Position numbers and translations under genes: made by a program. This document shows positions 35,854-44,897 of a DNA stretch of 64,000 nt, one piece after another. The stretch covers positions 68,583 through 132,582 of the forward strand of contig NZ_JAFA01000003.1 of assembly GCF_000519185.1 (NCBI RefSeq), given 5' to 3'. Each line of letters begins with the position of its first letter. Position 1 is the stretch's first letter. The notes beneath the pieces were generated by a model. The model was not told the DNA's origin, searched no databases, and was given only the letters and a program-made list of their open reading frames with translations. Source of the stretch: Paraburkholderia nodosa DSM 21604 (GTDB lineage: Bacteria > Pseudomonadota > Gammaproteobacteria > Burkholderiales > Burkholderiaceae).

Positions 35854-37068
35854 ATGCAGACGGACAAAAGCAGCTTGCCGCTATCGGGCGTGCGCGTGCT
35901 CGATCTTTCGCGTGTGCTGGCCGGACCGTGGAGCGCGATGGTGCTTGGCGACCTCGGCGCGGAAGTCATCAAGATCGAGCATCCCGAGCGTGGCGACGAC
36001 ACGCGCGACTGGGGTGTGCGCGTCGGCAAAACCGAGACTGCCTATTTCAACAGCGTGAATCGCAACAAGCGTTCGATCACGCTCGATCTGCAAACGCCCG
36101 AAGGCCAGCAGATCGTGCGCGAGCTGGCGAAAACCAGCGACATCGTCGTTCAGAACTTTAAGTTCGGCGGTGCGGAAAAGCTCGGGCTCGGCTATGAACA
36201 GCTGAGCGCGGAGAATCCGCGTCTCATCTATTGCTCGATTTCGGGCTATGACCGCACGGGACCGGAAGCGAAACGCCCTGGCTACGACCTCGTCGTGCAG
36301 GGTGAAACGGGCCTCATGGCGATGAACGGCGAAGCGCACCAGCCGCCGCTCAAATTCGGTGTAGCGGCCGTGGATCTTTTCACGGGCATGTATTCCGCAC
36401 AGGCGATGCTCGCCGCGCTCTACGAGCGCGAGCGCACGGGCCGCGGGCGCCACATCGAGATGGCGCTGTTCGACTGCGGCCTCATGATTACCGCTTACTA
36501 CGGCCTCGAAGCGCTGCTGATCGGCGAGGACCCGCCGCGTTACGGCAATGCGCACCCGTCGATCGTGCCGTATGGCGTATTCGATGCGGCCGACGGCCCG
36601 CTCGTCATCACCGTGGGCAACAACGCGCAGTTCGAGCGCTTTTGCCGCGAGGTGATCGAGCGCGCCGACCTCGCCGACGACGCCCGCTACAAGACCAACA
36701 TCCTGCGCGGACAGAACCGCGAAACGCTCGTGCCCGAACTCACGCGCGAACTGGGCAGCCGCCCGCGCAAACTGCTGCTCGAACGGCTTGCGCGCGCGGG
36801 CATTCCGTGCGGCGAAGTGGCGGGCTTGCGCGAGGCGCTGCTGTCGCCGCGCGCAACGCGTGGCGGGCTCGTCACGCAGCAGCCGCATCCGCATACCGAA
36901 AGCGGCACGACGCCGGTGCTCGCGCCGCCGTGGCGCTTCGACGGCGAACGCCTGCCCGTGCGGCACGCGCCTCCGCAACTGGGCGAAGGCACGCAGGAGG
37001 TCCTGCAGACGATGCTCGGTTATTCGGCGGAACAGCTGGCCGGGTTGAAGGAGAAAGGCGTTATCTGA
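35854..37068 (+). CDS. CaiB/BaiF-family (family III) acyl-CoA transferase
   Basis: A 404-residue CoA-transferase that would move CoA between an acyl-CoA donor and an acid, giving an ATP-independent entry to the cluster. Motifs: LPLSGVRVLDLSRVLAGPWS, LGDLGAEVIKIEHPERGDDTR, NRNKRSITLDLQT. Asp within FGVAAVDLFTGMYSA is the likely catalytic aspartate of the family. ATG 35854 has AGGAG nine bases upstream; ATG 35806 is possible but lacks an RBS. Last gene of the cluster. Confidence 0.9.
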   Translation: MQTDKSSLPLSGVRVLDLSRVLAGPWSAMVLGDLGAEVIKIEHPERGDDTRDWGVRVGKTETAYFNSVNRNKRSITLDLQTPEGQQIVRELAKTSDIVVQNFKFGGAEKLGLGYEQLSAENPRLIYCSISGYDRTGPEAKRPGYDLVVQGETGLMAMNGEAHQPPLKFGVAAVDLFTGMYSAQAMLAALYERERTGRGRHIEMALFDCGLMITAYYGLEALLIGEDPPRYGNAHPSIVPYGVFDAADGPLVITVGNNAQFERFCREVIERADLADDARYKTNILRGQNRETLVPELTRELGSRPRKLLLERLARAGIPCGEVAGLREALLSPRATRGGLVTQQPHPHTESGTTPVLAPPWRFDGERLPVRHAPPQLGEGTQEVLQTMLGYSAEQLAGLKEKGVI

Positions 37069-37337
37069 ATCTGGTCCCGGTCTTACCCGGACGCGCTGGC
37101 GCGATCGGCCAAGACGCCGCCAATCCGCCGCCACCCCGCCGCGTCGCCGCCGCGCGACGCGGCCCCCACCTTCGCCCCCTCTCCGCGCCCCGCCCGGCCT
37201 CGCGTCGCACGTAGTTGCGCGCGCCCGGTTATATTGCGCCTGATGGTCCCGCACGCCGCTTGCGGTCAGTTGCGAACGGCCGCCCGTCCAATCTCGCGCC
37301 CGTCCCGCGAGCCCCAGCAAACGAACCCGCCCCGCTC

Positions 37338-39416
37338 ATGGAGCACGCCTACGATCATCTGCTGCACCTGCTCGCCGCGCACGCGACGTGGACGCTCGCC
37401 TTTGTCGTGGTCGCCGCTTTCCTCGAATCGCTCGCGTTCATCGGCACGTTCATTCCCGGCAGCACGGCGATGTTCATTGCCGGCGCGTTCGCCGCCACCG
37501 GCACGATCAACCTCGGCTGGCTCTTCGTCTGCGCCATTGCGGGCGCCGTGGCCGGCGACGGCGTGAGTTTCTGGATCGGCCATCGCTACCGCGGCTCGCT
37601 GGCCCAGATGTGGCCGTTCAGCCGCCACCCCGCCATTCTCGAGCGCGCGCACGCCTACTTCGTGAGCCACGGCACGCGCAGCGTGATCCTCGCGCGCTTC
37701 ATCGCGCCGCTGCGCGCCGTCGTGCCGATCGTCGCGGGCATGGCCGGCATGAAGCCCATGCGCTTCTTCATGATGAACGTGATTTCCGCGCTCGTCTGGG
37801 CGCCCGCGCATATCGTGCCGGGCGTCGTGTTCGGCGCCTCGCTCCAGCTCGCGGGCGCGGTGTCGTTCCGGCTGGTGGTCGTCATCGGCATCGTCGCGCT
37901 TGCGGTCTGGCTCATCTGGCGCTTCGTACGCATGCTGCTCCTGCACATCGACAACTGGGCCGGCGCGTCGCGGCGCAGCGCGGCGCAGTGGGCGGCGCAG
38001 CATCCCGGACGCGCCTCGAAGCGCATCGCCCGTCTGCTCGACCCGGCGCAGCCCGCGCTCGGCCCCGTCATCGTCATCACGGGCCTCGTGCCGGTCTGCG
38101 CGGCCGTATTTTCCTATGTGCTCGGCAACGTGCTGCGCGGCGCGCCGCTCGTGCAGATCGACCAGTCCGTGCGCCAGTTCCTGCAATCGATCCGCACCAC
38201 CTGGGCCGACGCGGCCCTCGCGCGCGTCGAAACGCTCGGCAGCACCTGGACGCTCGCGGCGCTCGTCGCGACGGTGGGCATATGGATGGTGCTGGAGCGG
38301 CGTTGGCGCACCATCGCTTACTGGATGATCGCGGCGGCCGTTTCGCAGTTGCTCATCCTCATCCTGCGCTTCGCGATCCACCATGCGACGCCGGGCGGCG
38401 GCCAGGCCGTCGAGGCCTATGTGTTCCCGAGCGACCGCGTGTCGTCGATGGTGATCGTCTACGGCTTCGTGATGTTCCTGCTCGTGCGCCGCGCGAGCAT
38501 GCTGGAGGCCGCGCTCGTCGCCGCGCTCGGCAACGGGATCGTCGTGGCCGTGGCGTTCGCGGGGCTCTACTTCGACCGCTTCCTGTTCTCGGACGCCATC
38601 GGCGGCGCGGCCTTCGCCGCGATCTGGGTGGCGATCGTGGTGCTCACCTCGCTCTGGCGCTATCCCAAGCGGCCGCCGCAACGCGCATATGTGCCGCCCA
38701 TCGTGCTGATCGTGCTGGTCGGCGCCGTTCTGCTGCAGACGGTGCCGGCCGGGCGCATGCCCGCGCCGCCCACGACCGCTGCGACGGCGCCTGTCGTCCT
38801 CTCGCAAATGCAGTGGAGCGATTCGCTGTGGAGGACGTTTGCCTGCTATCGCTTCGACATGAAAGGCGCGCGCCGCGAGCCGATGACGATCCAGTGGGCC
38901 GCGAGCGCCGACGACCTGCGCGCGGCGCTGCGCGACGCGGGCTGGGCCGAAGGTCCGCAGATTTCGGTGAGGAGCGTGCTATCGCTTGTCGCACCGAACG
39001 TGGACGTGCTGTCGCTGCCGCTGCTGCCGAAGCTGAACAACGGCCTGCCCTCGCCGCTCGTGTTCGCCCGCGCGCGCCTCGCCGGGAAGCCGGGCGACGC
39101 GGGCGAGCCGGGCAGCCGCCGCGACGTGCTGCGCTTCTGGCCTTCGGGCTACGCGCTCGCGCCGCGGCGCAATGGAAACGGCAATGGCGATGGCCACGCG
39201 GGCGACGGCGAGGCCACGCCGATCTGGGTCGGCTCGCTCGTCCACGAGCGGCTGCGGCGCGGGTCGTGGCCGTTCAACGTGGTCACGACCTATCCCGACG
39301 ACGTTTCCGACCTCAGCGCCCCTGGCCAGCCGGCGGGCTGGCGCACGCTCGCGCTGCCGGGCGATGTGGGCTGCGAAGGGCGGCCCGTGAAGCTGATCGT
39401 GCAGGGCGGCCGCTGA
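37338..39416 (+). CDS. DedA - PAP2-like - LssY C-terminal domain fusion membrane protein
   Basis: A 692-residue polytopic protein in three parts. Residues 1-200: DedA/SNARE-associated domain (ESLAFIGTFIPGSTAMFIAGAF; FIGHRY-like FWIGHRYRG; ARFIAPLRAVVPIVAGMAGM with the conserved Arg). About 235-480: PAP2 phosphatase-like helices, but the catalytic motifs look lost: KxxxxxxRP is LRFAIHHATP, PSGH is PSDR (about 364-367), and the SRxxxxxHxxxD segment lacks its His. About 510-692: soluble LssY C-terminal domain. DedA proteins support membrane lipid flipping. The ATG at 37338 gives the usual DedA start. Pathway unknown. Confidence 0.85.
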   Translation: MEHAYDHLLHLLAAHATWTLAFVVVAAFLESLAFIGTFIPGSTAMFIAGAFAATGTINLGWLFVCAIAGAVAGDGVSFWIGHRYRGSLAQMWPFSRHPAILERAHAYFVSHGTRSVILARFIAPLRAVVPIVAGMAGMKPMRFFMMNVISALVWAPAHIVPGVVFGASLQLAGAVSFRLVVVIGIVALAVWLIWRFVRMLLLHIDNWAGASRRSAAQWAAQHPGRASKRIARLLDPAQPALGPVIVITGLVPVCAAVFSYVLGNVLRGAPLVQIDQSVRQFLQSIRTTWADAALARVETLGSTWTLAALVATVGIWMVLERRWRTIAYWMIAAAVSQLLILILRFAIHHATPGGGQAVEAYVFPSDRVSSMVIVYGFVMFLLVRRASMLEAALVAALGNGIVVAVAFAGLYFDRFLFSDAIGGAAFAAIWVAIVVLTSLWRYPKRPPQRAYVPPIVLIVLVGAVLLQTVPAGRMPAPPTTAATAPVVLSQMQWSDSLWRTFACYRFDMKGARREPMTIQWAASADDLRAALRDAGWAEGPQISVRSVLSLVAPNVDVLSLPLLPKLNNGLPSPLVFARARLAGKPGDAGEPGSRRDVLRFWPSGYALAPRRNGNGNGDGHAGDGEATPIWVGSLVHERLRRGSWPFNVVTTYPDDVSDLSAPGQPAGWRTLALPGDVGCEGRPVKLIVQGGR

Positions 39417-39432
39417 AAGGGCAATTGAAGGC

Positions 39433-39705
39433 TCAGGCCGTGCTCTCGCCCCAGCTTCCCGTGGTATGGAAGCGGTCGATGCGCTTGCGCGCGTCCGCGT
39501 AGGCGGCGTCGAGCGCGGCGTCGGGGCCCGTGTAGTTGCGCATCATGTCGTGAAAGCGCACGCTGCGCCCTTCGACATGGGCGTCCGCGCCGTGGCGGCA
39601 GATGTAGCCGCTGTAGTGGAACAGCGGCTCGGGCGCGCGCGGCCCGAACGCCGGAATCGGCAGTACCCAGATCTCGAAGCCTTCATGCTCGGTGTGGTCC
39701 CACAT
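39433..39705 (-). CDS. Conserved-type hypothetical protein (90 aa)
   Basis: A 90-residue soluble protein rich in His, Tyr and Trp (MWDHTEHEGFEIWVLP; FHYSGYICRHGAD). No recognised domain. Its RBS (AGGAGA) lies at the edge of the palindromic repeat block directly upstream, shared with the acyl-CoA ligase gene at 49.98 kb. Confidence 0.7.
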   Translation of the reverse strand: MWDHTEHEGFEIWVLPIPAFGPRAPEPLFHYSGYICRHGADAHVEGRSVRFHDMMRNYTGPDAALDAAYADARKRIDRFHTTGSWGESTA

Positions 39706-39710
39706 GGTGT

Positions 39711-39803
39711 GTCTCCTGTCGATCCGGAGTTTGCGCTTCAGCGCTTACTCCGGTCCCATGCAAAGCTGTCGATCCGGAGTTAGCGCTTCAGCGCTTACTC
39801 CGG
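39711..39803. repeat. Two tandem palindromic extragenic repeats
   Basis: Two copies of a near-perfect 30-bp palindrome (39724-39753 and 39774-39803; CCGGAGTTAGCGCT / AGCGCTTACTCCGG arms), each preceded by GTCGAT; the first copy is followed by CCCATGCAAAGCT before the second. The left edge (GTCTCCTGTCGAT) is the complement of the RBS of the minus-strand gene. A related element is at 49986-50095. Confidence 0.85.
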
Positions 39804-39954
39804 CCTGCCCGTCAGGGCACGTCGATATCACTGTCACATCCTCGCACGGCACCCCTCTCGCCTGCAAACGGCCGTTTTCCCCGAGTTTGGCTAAACTATG
39901 CGGGCACAGCAGAACCCCAACCCGACTCAGGACTCACGAGCGATACCCCATATC

Positions 39955-41040
39955 ATGACGCCGGCCTCTCTCACGCAGGAACCGCAGTCCGTCTCCAGCG
40001 CCGTCACGCGCAACGCCTTCTTCATCGTCGCGACCGTCAACGACGACGCCGCGAGCCGCGCCACCGTGCGCGGCTGGTGCGCCGACGTCGCCAACCTCGT
40101 GCGCGCGGTCGGCAAGCGCGTGCCCGCCGGCAATCTGTCGTGCGTGGTCGGCTTTTCGTCCGACGCATGGGACAAGCTGTTCGGCGAACCGCGCCCGGCC
40201 GGCCTGCACCCGTTCCGCGAATTCGGCACGGGCGAGCGCAAGGCCATCGCCACGCCCGGCGACATCCTGCTGCACATTCGCGCCGACGAAACCGACCTGT
40301 GTTTCGAACTGGCCACCCAGCTCATGACGCGCCTGGAAGGCGCGGTCACGACCGTGGACGAAGTGCACGGCTTTCGCAATTTCGACATGCGCGCGATGAT
40401 CGGCTTCGTCGACGGCACCGAGAATCCGACGGGCAACGAAGCCGTCCATTTCACGGTGATCGGCGAAAACGAAGATCCCGAATTCTGCGGCGGCAGCTAC
40501 GTGCTCGTGCAGAAGTACATGCACGACATGAAAGGCTGGAACGCGCTTGCCGTGGAGGCCCAGGAGCACATCATCGGCCGCACCAAGCTCCAGGACATCG
40601 AACTGGACGAAGCCGTGAAGCCGAGCTGGTCGCACAGCTCGCTCACCACGCTCGAAGACGACGCGGGCAACGAGATCAAGATCCTGCGCGACAACATGCC
40701 GTTCGGCCGGCCCGGCTCGGCCGAATTCGGCACCTACTTCATCGGCTACGCGCGCTCGCCCGAGCCGATCGAACAGATGCTCGAAAACATGTTCGTCGGC
40801 CTGCCGCCCGGCAACTACGACCGGCTGCTCGACTTCAGCCGCGCCGTCACGGGGGGTCTCTTCTTCGTGCCGTCGCAGACGCTGCTCGAAGCGCTCGCCG
40901 AAGTCGACCCGGGCGCCGCGCCCACCATCGAGGTGAGCGCCGGCCATGCATCGGAAACAGCAACCGAGCCTGCCGCCGCGCCCGGCGCGGACGGCTCGCT
41001 CGCCATCGGATCCCTCAAAGGAGCACCCCGGTATGAATAA
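39955..41040 (+). CDS. DyP-type heme peroxidase, encapsulin cargo
   Basis: A 361-residue dye-decolourising peroxidase. The catalytic GxxDG motif is GFVDGTENP (about residues 150-158) with its Asp; the proximal heme His is likely in PSWSHSSL (about 225-232). After an Ala/Pro/Glu linker (about 325-345) the C-terminus carries DGSLAIGSL (about 346-354), a cargo-loading peptide of encapsulin cargo. The gene overlaps the encapsulin start by 8 bp. ATG 39955 is chosen at the end of a short untranslated region; a TAAACT hexamer (39892) is a possible -10. Confidence 0.95.
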   Translation: MTPASLTQEPQSVSSAVTRNAFFIVATVNDDAASRATVRGWCADVANLVRAVGKRVPAGNLSCVVGFSSDAWDKLFGEPRPAGLHPFREFGTGERKAIATPGDILLHIRADETDLCFELATQLMTRLEGAVTTVDEVHGFRNFDMRAMIGFVDGTENPTGNEAVHFTVIGENEDPEFCGGSYVLVQKYMHDMKGWNALAVEAQEHIIGRTKLQDIELDEAVKPSWSHSSLTTLEDDAGNEIKILRDNMPFGRPGSAEFGTYFIGYARSPEPIEQMLENMFVGLPPGNYDRLLDFSRAVTGGLFFVPSQTLLEALAEVDPGAAPTIEVSAGHASETATEPAAAPGADGSLAIGSLKGAPRYE

Positions 41041-41833
41041 CCTCCATCGCGAGCTGGCGCCCATTTCCACGGCCGCGTGGTCGCAAATCGAAGAAGAAGT
41101 CGCGCGCACCTTCAAGCGCTCGCTCGCGGGCCGCCGCGTCGTGGACGTCGAGGGCCCCGGCGGCCCGGCGCTCGCGGCAGTCGGCACCGGGCACCAGAAC
41201 GGCATCGAAGCGCCGCTCGAAGGCATCCGCGCGCGCCAGCGCGAAGTGAAGGCGATCGTGGAACTGCGGGTGCCGTTCGAACTCTCGCGCGACGCCATCG
41301 ATGACGTGGAGCGCGGCGCCGAAGACTCCGACTGGCAGCCGGCCAAGGACGCGGCCACGCACCTCGCGTTCGCGGAAGACCGCGCGATTTTCGACGGCTA
41401 CACGGCCGCGCAGATCACCGGCATTCGCGAAGGCTCGTCGAACCCGATCCTGCCGATGCCGGCCGATATCGCCGACTACCCGACGGTCATCGCCAAGGCG
41501 CTCGAACAGTTGCGCCTGCAGGGCGTGGACGGCCCGTATGCGGTGCTGCTCGGCTCCGATGCGTACACGGCTGTGAGCGAAGCGAGCGACATGGGCTATC
41601 CGATTCTCGAGCACATTCGCCGCCTCGTGAACGGCGAGATCATCTGGGCGCCGGCCATCGAGGGCGGCGCGATCCTGAGCACGCGTGGCGGCGATTTCGC
41701 ATTCCACCTCGGGCAGGATGTGTCGATTGGGTATTCGTCGCATGACGACAAGAGCGTGAAGCTGTATCTGCAGGAGAGCTTCACGTTCATGATGCTGACT
41801 TCCGAGGCTTCGGTGGCGGTGAAGCCGGAGTGA
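41033..41833 (+). CDS. Family 1 encapsulin shell protein
   Basis: A 266-residue shell protein with the HK97 phage-capsid fold, assembling into a protein nanocompartment that holds the upstream DyP peroxidase. The sequence is typical throughout: N-terminal MNNLHRELAPIS..AW..IE, GIEAPLEGIRARQREVKAIVELRVPFELSRD, LGSDAYTAVSEASDMGYPILEHIRRLV and C-terminal YLQESFTFMMLTSEASV. Overlaps the peroxidase gene, so expression is coupled. A strong terminator follows. No other cargo gene (ferritin-like) is adjacent. Confidence 0.96.
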   Translation: MNNLHRELAPISTAAWSQIEEEVARTFKRSLAGRRVVDVEGPGGPALAAVGTGHQNGIEAPLEGIRARQREVKAIVELRVPFELSRDAIDDVERGAEDSDWQPAKDAATHLAFAEDRAIFDGYTAAQITGIREGSSNPILPMPADIADYPTVIAKALEQLRLQGVDGPYAVLLGSDAYTAVSEASDMGYPILEHIRRLVNGEIIWAPAIEGGAILSTRGGDFAFHLGQDVSIGYSSHDDKSVKLYLQESFTFMMLTSEASVAVKPE

Positions 41834-41859
41834 GCCTGCGCTGATTCTTGCAGGCCACG

Positions 41860-41894
41860 AAAAAGGGGCGCTTCCTGGCGAGCGCCCCTTTTTT
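41860..41894 (+). terminator. Terminator after encapsulin, also facing the TonB receptor gene
   Basis: AAAAAGGGGCGCT and AGCGCCCCTTTTTT arms around an 8-base loop (TCCTGGCG): A-run on the left, T-run on the right, so it can act on both converging transcripts. Confidence 0.85.
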
Positions 41895-41922
41895 CATGCC
41901 TCGCCGCTAGCGGCGTTCGCGA

Positions 41923-44184
41923 TTACTGATAGAAGCTCACCGTCACGACCGCCGAGCGGCCCGGCGCCCAGGTTGCGTAGATCGGGTACGCGCTCTGGTA
42001 GTACTCCTTGTCGAAGATGTTGTTCACGTTGAGCTGCAGATCGATCTTCTTCGACACACGCCACGTCGCCGCAGCGTCGAAGCGCGCATAGCCCGGCGTC
42101 CACTTGCGCGACGTCGCCGAAACCGATGCATACGTCAGGCTCGAAACCGTTGCGCCCGCACCCACCGTGAGCTTCGACAGCACGTCGTAGCTCGTCCACA
42201 GCGTGAAGTTGTGCTTGGGCACCATCACCATCGGCAAGCCGGAGAGCGCGGGGCTGGCAGGGCCGGCATCGGTCGTGATCGCATCGAGGTACGAATAGCC
42301 GCCGAACACCGACCACTTGTTCGTCACGTTGCCCGCGAAGCCAAATTCGAAGCCGCGCACGCGCTGCGAGCCCGCATTGATCGTGCCGCCCAGGCCGTCG
42401 CTCACGCGCGCGTTGGTCTTGTCGGTCTGGAACAACGCCGTGGTGAGCGAGAGGCGCTGATCGAGCACGTCCCACTTCGCGCCCACTTCGATATTGCGCG
42501 AGCGCTCGGGCGCGAGATCCTTGTTCGTGGCCGTGATCTGATCCGTGCCGCCGCCAAGGCCCGAATTCGAGCCCGGCGGATTCGCCGAGGTGCCGTACGA
42601 CGCATAGAGGCTCAAGGTCGGCACGGGCTTGAACACGAGGCCGAACTGGTAGCTGAAGAGATTCGACGTGTTCGACAGATCGGCCACGCCCGCCTGCTGC
42701 GCGCTCACGTCATAGCGGTCGAAGCGCAAGCCCGCATTGAAGATCCAGCGCTCGGAAAGCTGCACGCTGTCGAACAGGTACGCCGAAGCGATATTCGTCT
42801 GCGTATGCGTGGCAGGCCCCGGGAAGCCCTTGTCGCCATTGAGGACGATGCTGCCCGTCCACGGATTGTTCGGGTTCCAGTTGTTGATCGATGCGCAGTT
42901 ATACGCAACCGAGCACGGGCCGCCCGAGCGGATATTGTTGCCCGCCGAATCGCTCACGAGATAGCCCTCGTACAGGTCCTGCTCGTGGCTGAATTCCACG
43001 CCTGCCGTGAACGTGTGGCGCATGCCGTACAGGTCGAACTTGCCGTTCGCCTCGGTCTGGTTCGCGACGCTGTTGGTCGCGTACTTGCCGCTCTTGGCCT
43101 GCAGGCTGAGGATGTTCGAGGCCGCGCTCGTCAACTGCGGATTGGTCGCCACGTAGTCGAGTGTCGAGCGGCCGAACATCGTCGTGTTCTTGATCTTCCA
43201 CGCGTCGTTGATGCGGTGCTCCACCTTCACTTCGCCCGTGTCGGTCTGGCCGTAGCGGTAGTCGCGCGTGTTCAGGCCGTAGAACTGGCCGCGGTTGGAC
43301 GACACCGGCGTGCCGCCCGTCGAGCGGAACGGCACGCTGAAGTCGGGCATGTCGTAGGTGTTCAGGTGGTAGTAGCTCACCGTGACCGTGGTCGGCGTGT
43401 TCAGGCCGAACGCTATCGAGGGCGCCACGCCCCAGCGTTTGCTGTACACGTCGGTGCGACCCGCCTGGTCGGCGTCGTGGCCCATGGCGTTCAGGCGGAA
43501 CGCGGTGGTGTCGTTGAGCGTCTGGTTCCAGTCGATGGTGGCGCGCCGGTAGCTATCGGTGCCAAGGCCCACGCTGCCGTTGATGAAGTTGTCGGCCTGC
43601 GGCGTCTTCGTCGTGATGTCGATGCTGCCGCCGACCGACCCGCGCCCGGCATACACCGAGTCCGGACCCTTGATGACGCTGATGTTCTGCACGTCGAAGG
43701 TTTCGCGGTTCTGCACGCCCGAGTCGCGCATGCCGTCCACGAAGATCGAGTTGCGCGACTCGAAGCCGCGAATCACGGGCCGGTCCGCAGACGGATTCGC
43801 CGCCGCGTCGCCGCCCAGGAAGGTGATGCCGGGCACCGTGCGCAGCGCGTCCTGGAACGTCGTGACGTTCTTCTCCTTCAGCACTTGCTCTGGAATCACC
43901 GTGATGGAGCGCGGCGTGTCGATGAGCGGCGCGGTGAACTTGTACGACTCGAGCGTTTTGGTCTGCATGTCGGAAGGCGCCGAAACGACCTTCACGGCGG
44001 GCAGCGTGCTTTCCGCGGCCGCGGTGGACGATGCCGGCGTTGCCGCCGCTGCACTCGCGGCGGCGGGGCTATCGGCGGCGGGCGCGGTCTGCGCGTGCGC
44101 GAGAGGCGATGCGAAGAAACCGGAGCAATAGAGCGCAGCGACGGAGGCGATGGCGCGCATCCGCGTCGGGAAATGGACGGACAT
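41923..44184 (-). CDS. TonB-dependent siderophore receptor (outer membrane)
   Basis: A 753-residue outer-membrane receptor for ferric siderophore uptake. Signal peptide ends ...ASPLAHA, followed by an Ala-rich linker, then the plug domain (about 75-190: TPRSITVIPEQVLKEKNVTTFQDAL, RGFESRNSIFVDGMRDSG, IKGPDSVYAGRGSVGGSI) and a 22-strand barrel ending VTVSFYQ (terminal aromatic residue plus Gln). Resembles the catecholate-type Fiu/CirA group, though substrate is not certain. Start 44184 chosen; MRAIASV at 44160 is possible. An AT-rich palindrome upstream may be an iron-responsive site. Confidence 0.9.
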   Translation of the reverse strand: MSVHFPTRMRAIASVAALYCSGFFASPLAHAQTAPAADSPAAASAAAATPASSTAAAESTLPAVKVVSAPSDMQTKTLESYKFTAPLIDTPRSITVIPEQVLKEKNVTTFQDALRTVPGITFLGGDAAANPSADRPVIRGFESRNSIFVDGMRDSGVQNRETFDVQNISVIKGPDSVYAGRGSVGGSIDITTKTPQADNFINGSVGLGTDSYRRATIDWNQTLNDTTAFRLNAMGHDADQAGRTDVYSKRWGVAPSIAFGLNTPTTVTVSYYHLNTYDMPDFSVPFRSTGGTPVSSNRGQFYGLNTRDYRYGQTDTGEVKVEHRINDAWKIKNTTMFGRSTLDYVATNPQLTSAASNILSLQAKSGKYATNSVANQTEANGKFDLYGMRHTFTAGVEFSHEQDLYEGYLVSDSAGNNIRSGGPCSVAYNCASINNWNPNNPWTGSIVLNGDKGFPGPATHTQTNIASAYLFDSVQLSERWIFNAGLRFDRYDVSAQQAGVADLSNTSNLFSYQFGLVFKPVPTLSLYASYGTSANPPGSNSGLGGGTDQITATNKDLAPERSRNIEVGAKWDVLDQRLSLTTALFQTDKTNARVSDGLGGTINAGSQRVRGFEFGFAGNVTNKWSVFGGYSYLDAITTDAGPASPALSGLPMVMVPKHNFTLWTSYDVLSKLTVGAGATVSSLTYASVSATSRKWTPGYARFDAAATWRVSKKIDLQLNVNNIFDKEYYQSAYPIYATWAPGRSAVVTVSFYQ

Positions 44185-44220
44185 GAGTAAGCGTGTTGGT
44201 CGGCGAATTGTCGTAGTTGC

Positions 44221-44241
44221 AAATGCGCATGATTCGCATTT
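44221..44241. promoter_or_regulatory. Palindrome upstream of the siderophore receptor, possible Fur site
   Basis: AAATGCG-N7-CGCATTT, in an AT-rich intergenic stretch 37-57 bp upstream of the receptor start. The iron-uptake context makes Fur a candidate, but the match to the Fur consensus is only partial. Confidence 0.4.
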
Positions 44242-44411
44242 GTGATAGCAATTGTAATAACTAGTCATTTGTTTGTAAACATTCAATTCGCAATTCTTAT
44301 GGCGATGCCATGGGGCCGCCGCGACCGACTGCCGGTATCATGGCGGCCTCGCCCAGGACGATGCGTCGTCCGCGCGCCCGGTTCCATTCACGAAGACAGA
44401 GGAAGACCGCC

Positions 44412-44732
44412 ATGACGGCAGCAGCACAATTCGACCAGGTTTCCGTAGTCAAACGCGCCAACGTCTACTTCGACGGCAAGTGCGTGTCGCACACCGTGCT
44501 GTTCGCCGACGGCTCGCGCAAGACGCTCGGCGTGATCCTGCCGGGCACGCTGAACTTCGGCACCGACGCCGCCGAGCTGATGGAAGTGCAGGCCGGCCAG
44601 TGCCGCATCCGCCTGGAAGGCACCGACGAGTGGAAGACCTACAGCGCCGGCGAGTCGTTCTCGGTGCCGGGCAAGAGCCGTTTCGACATCGAAGTGGTCG
44701 AGACGCTCGACTACGTTTGCAGCTACCTGTAA
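44412..44732 (+). CDS. ppnP: Pyrimidine/purine nucleoside phosphorylase PpnP (DUF1255)
   Basis: A 106-residue cupin-fold protein of the PpnP (YaiE) family, which splits nucleosides to base and pentose 1-phosphate. Family sequence is clear: [55 protein letters not shown] and a C-terminal YVCSYL. Monocistronic, with a terminator following. Confidence 0.93.
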   Translation: MTAAAQFDQVSVVKRANVYFDGKCVSHTVLFADGSRKTLGVILPGTLNFGTDAAELMEVQAGQCRIRLEGTDEWKTYSAGESFSVPGKSRFDIEVVETLDYVCSYL

Positions 44733-44748
44733 GCGCTGCATCGATTCG

Positions 44749-44783
44749 AACGCCCGCCGCGTGACTCACGGCGGGCGTTTTTG
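44749..44783 (+). terminator. Intrinsic terminator of ppnP
   Basis: CGCCCGCCG / CGGCGGGCG hairpin with 9-base loop, followed by TTTTTG. Confidence 0.8.
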
Positions 44784-44897
44784 CTTGTGCCGAACGTTGG
44801 GCGGACGTGCCGGGCGCGCTGGACGCGCCGCCCCCATGCCCTCGCTACAATGGGCGCCAGCCCGTCGCCTGGCGACTCCCACGCCTGTCTTCCCCCC

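Noticed and set aside
39711-39803. CRISPR-like repeats
   Set aside because: Only two palindromic copies, no regular unique spacers, no cas genes; these are extragenic palindromic elements.
41033-41833. Prophage capsid gene
   Set aside because: The HK97-like fold is that of encapsulin; there are no other phage genes and the cargo DyP gene overlaps it.
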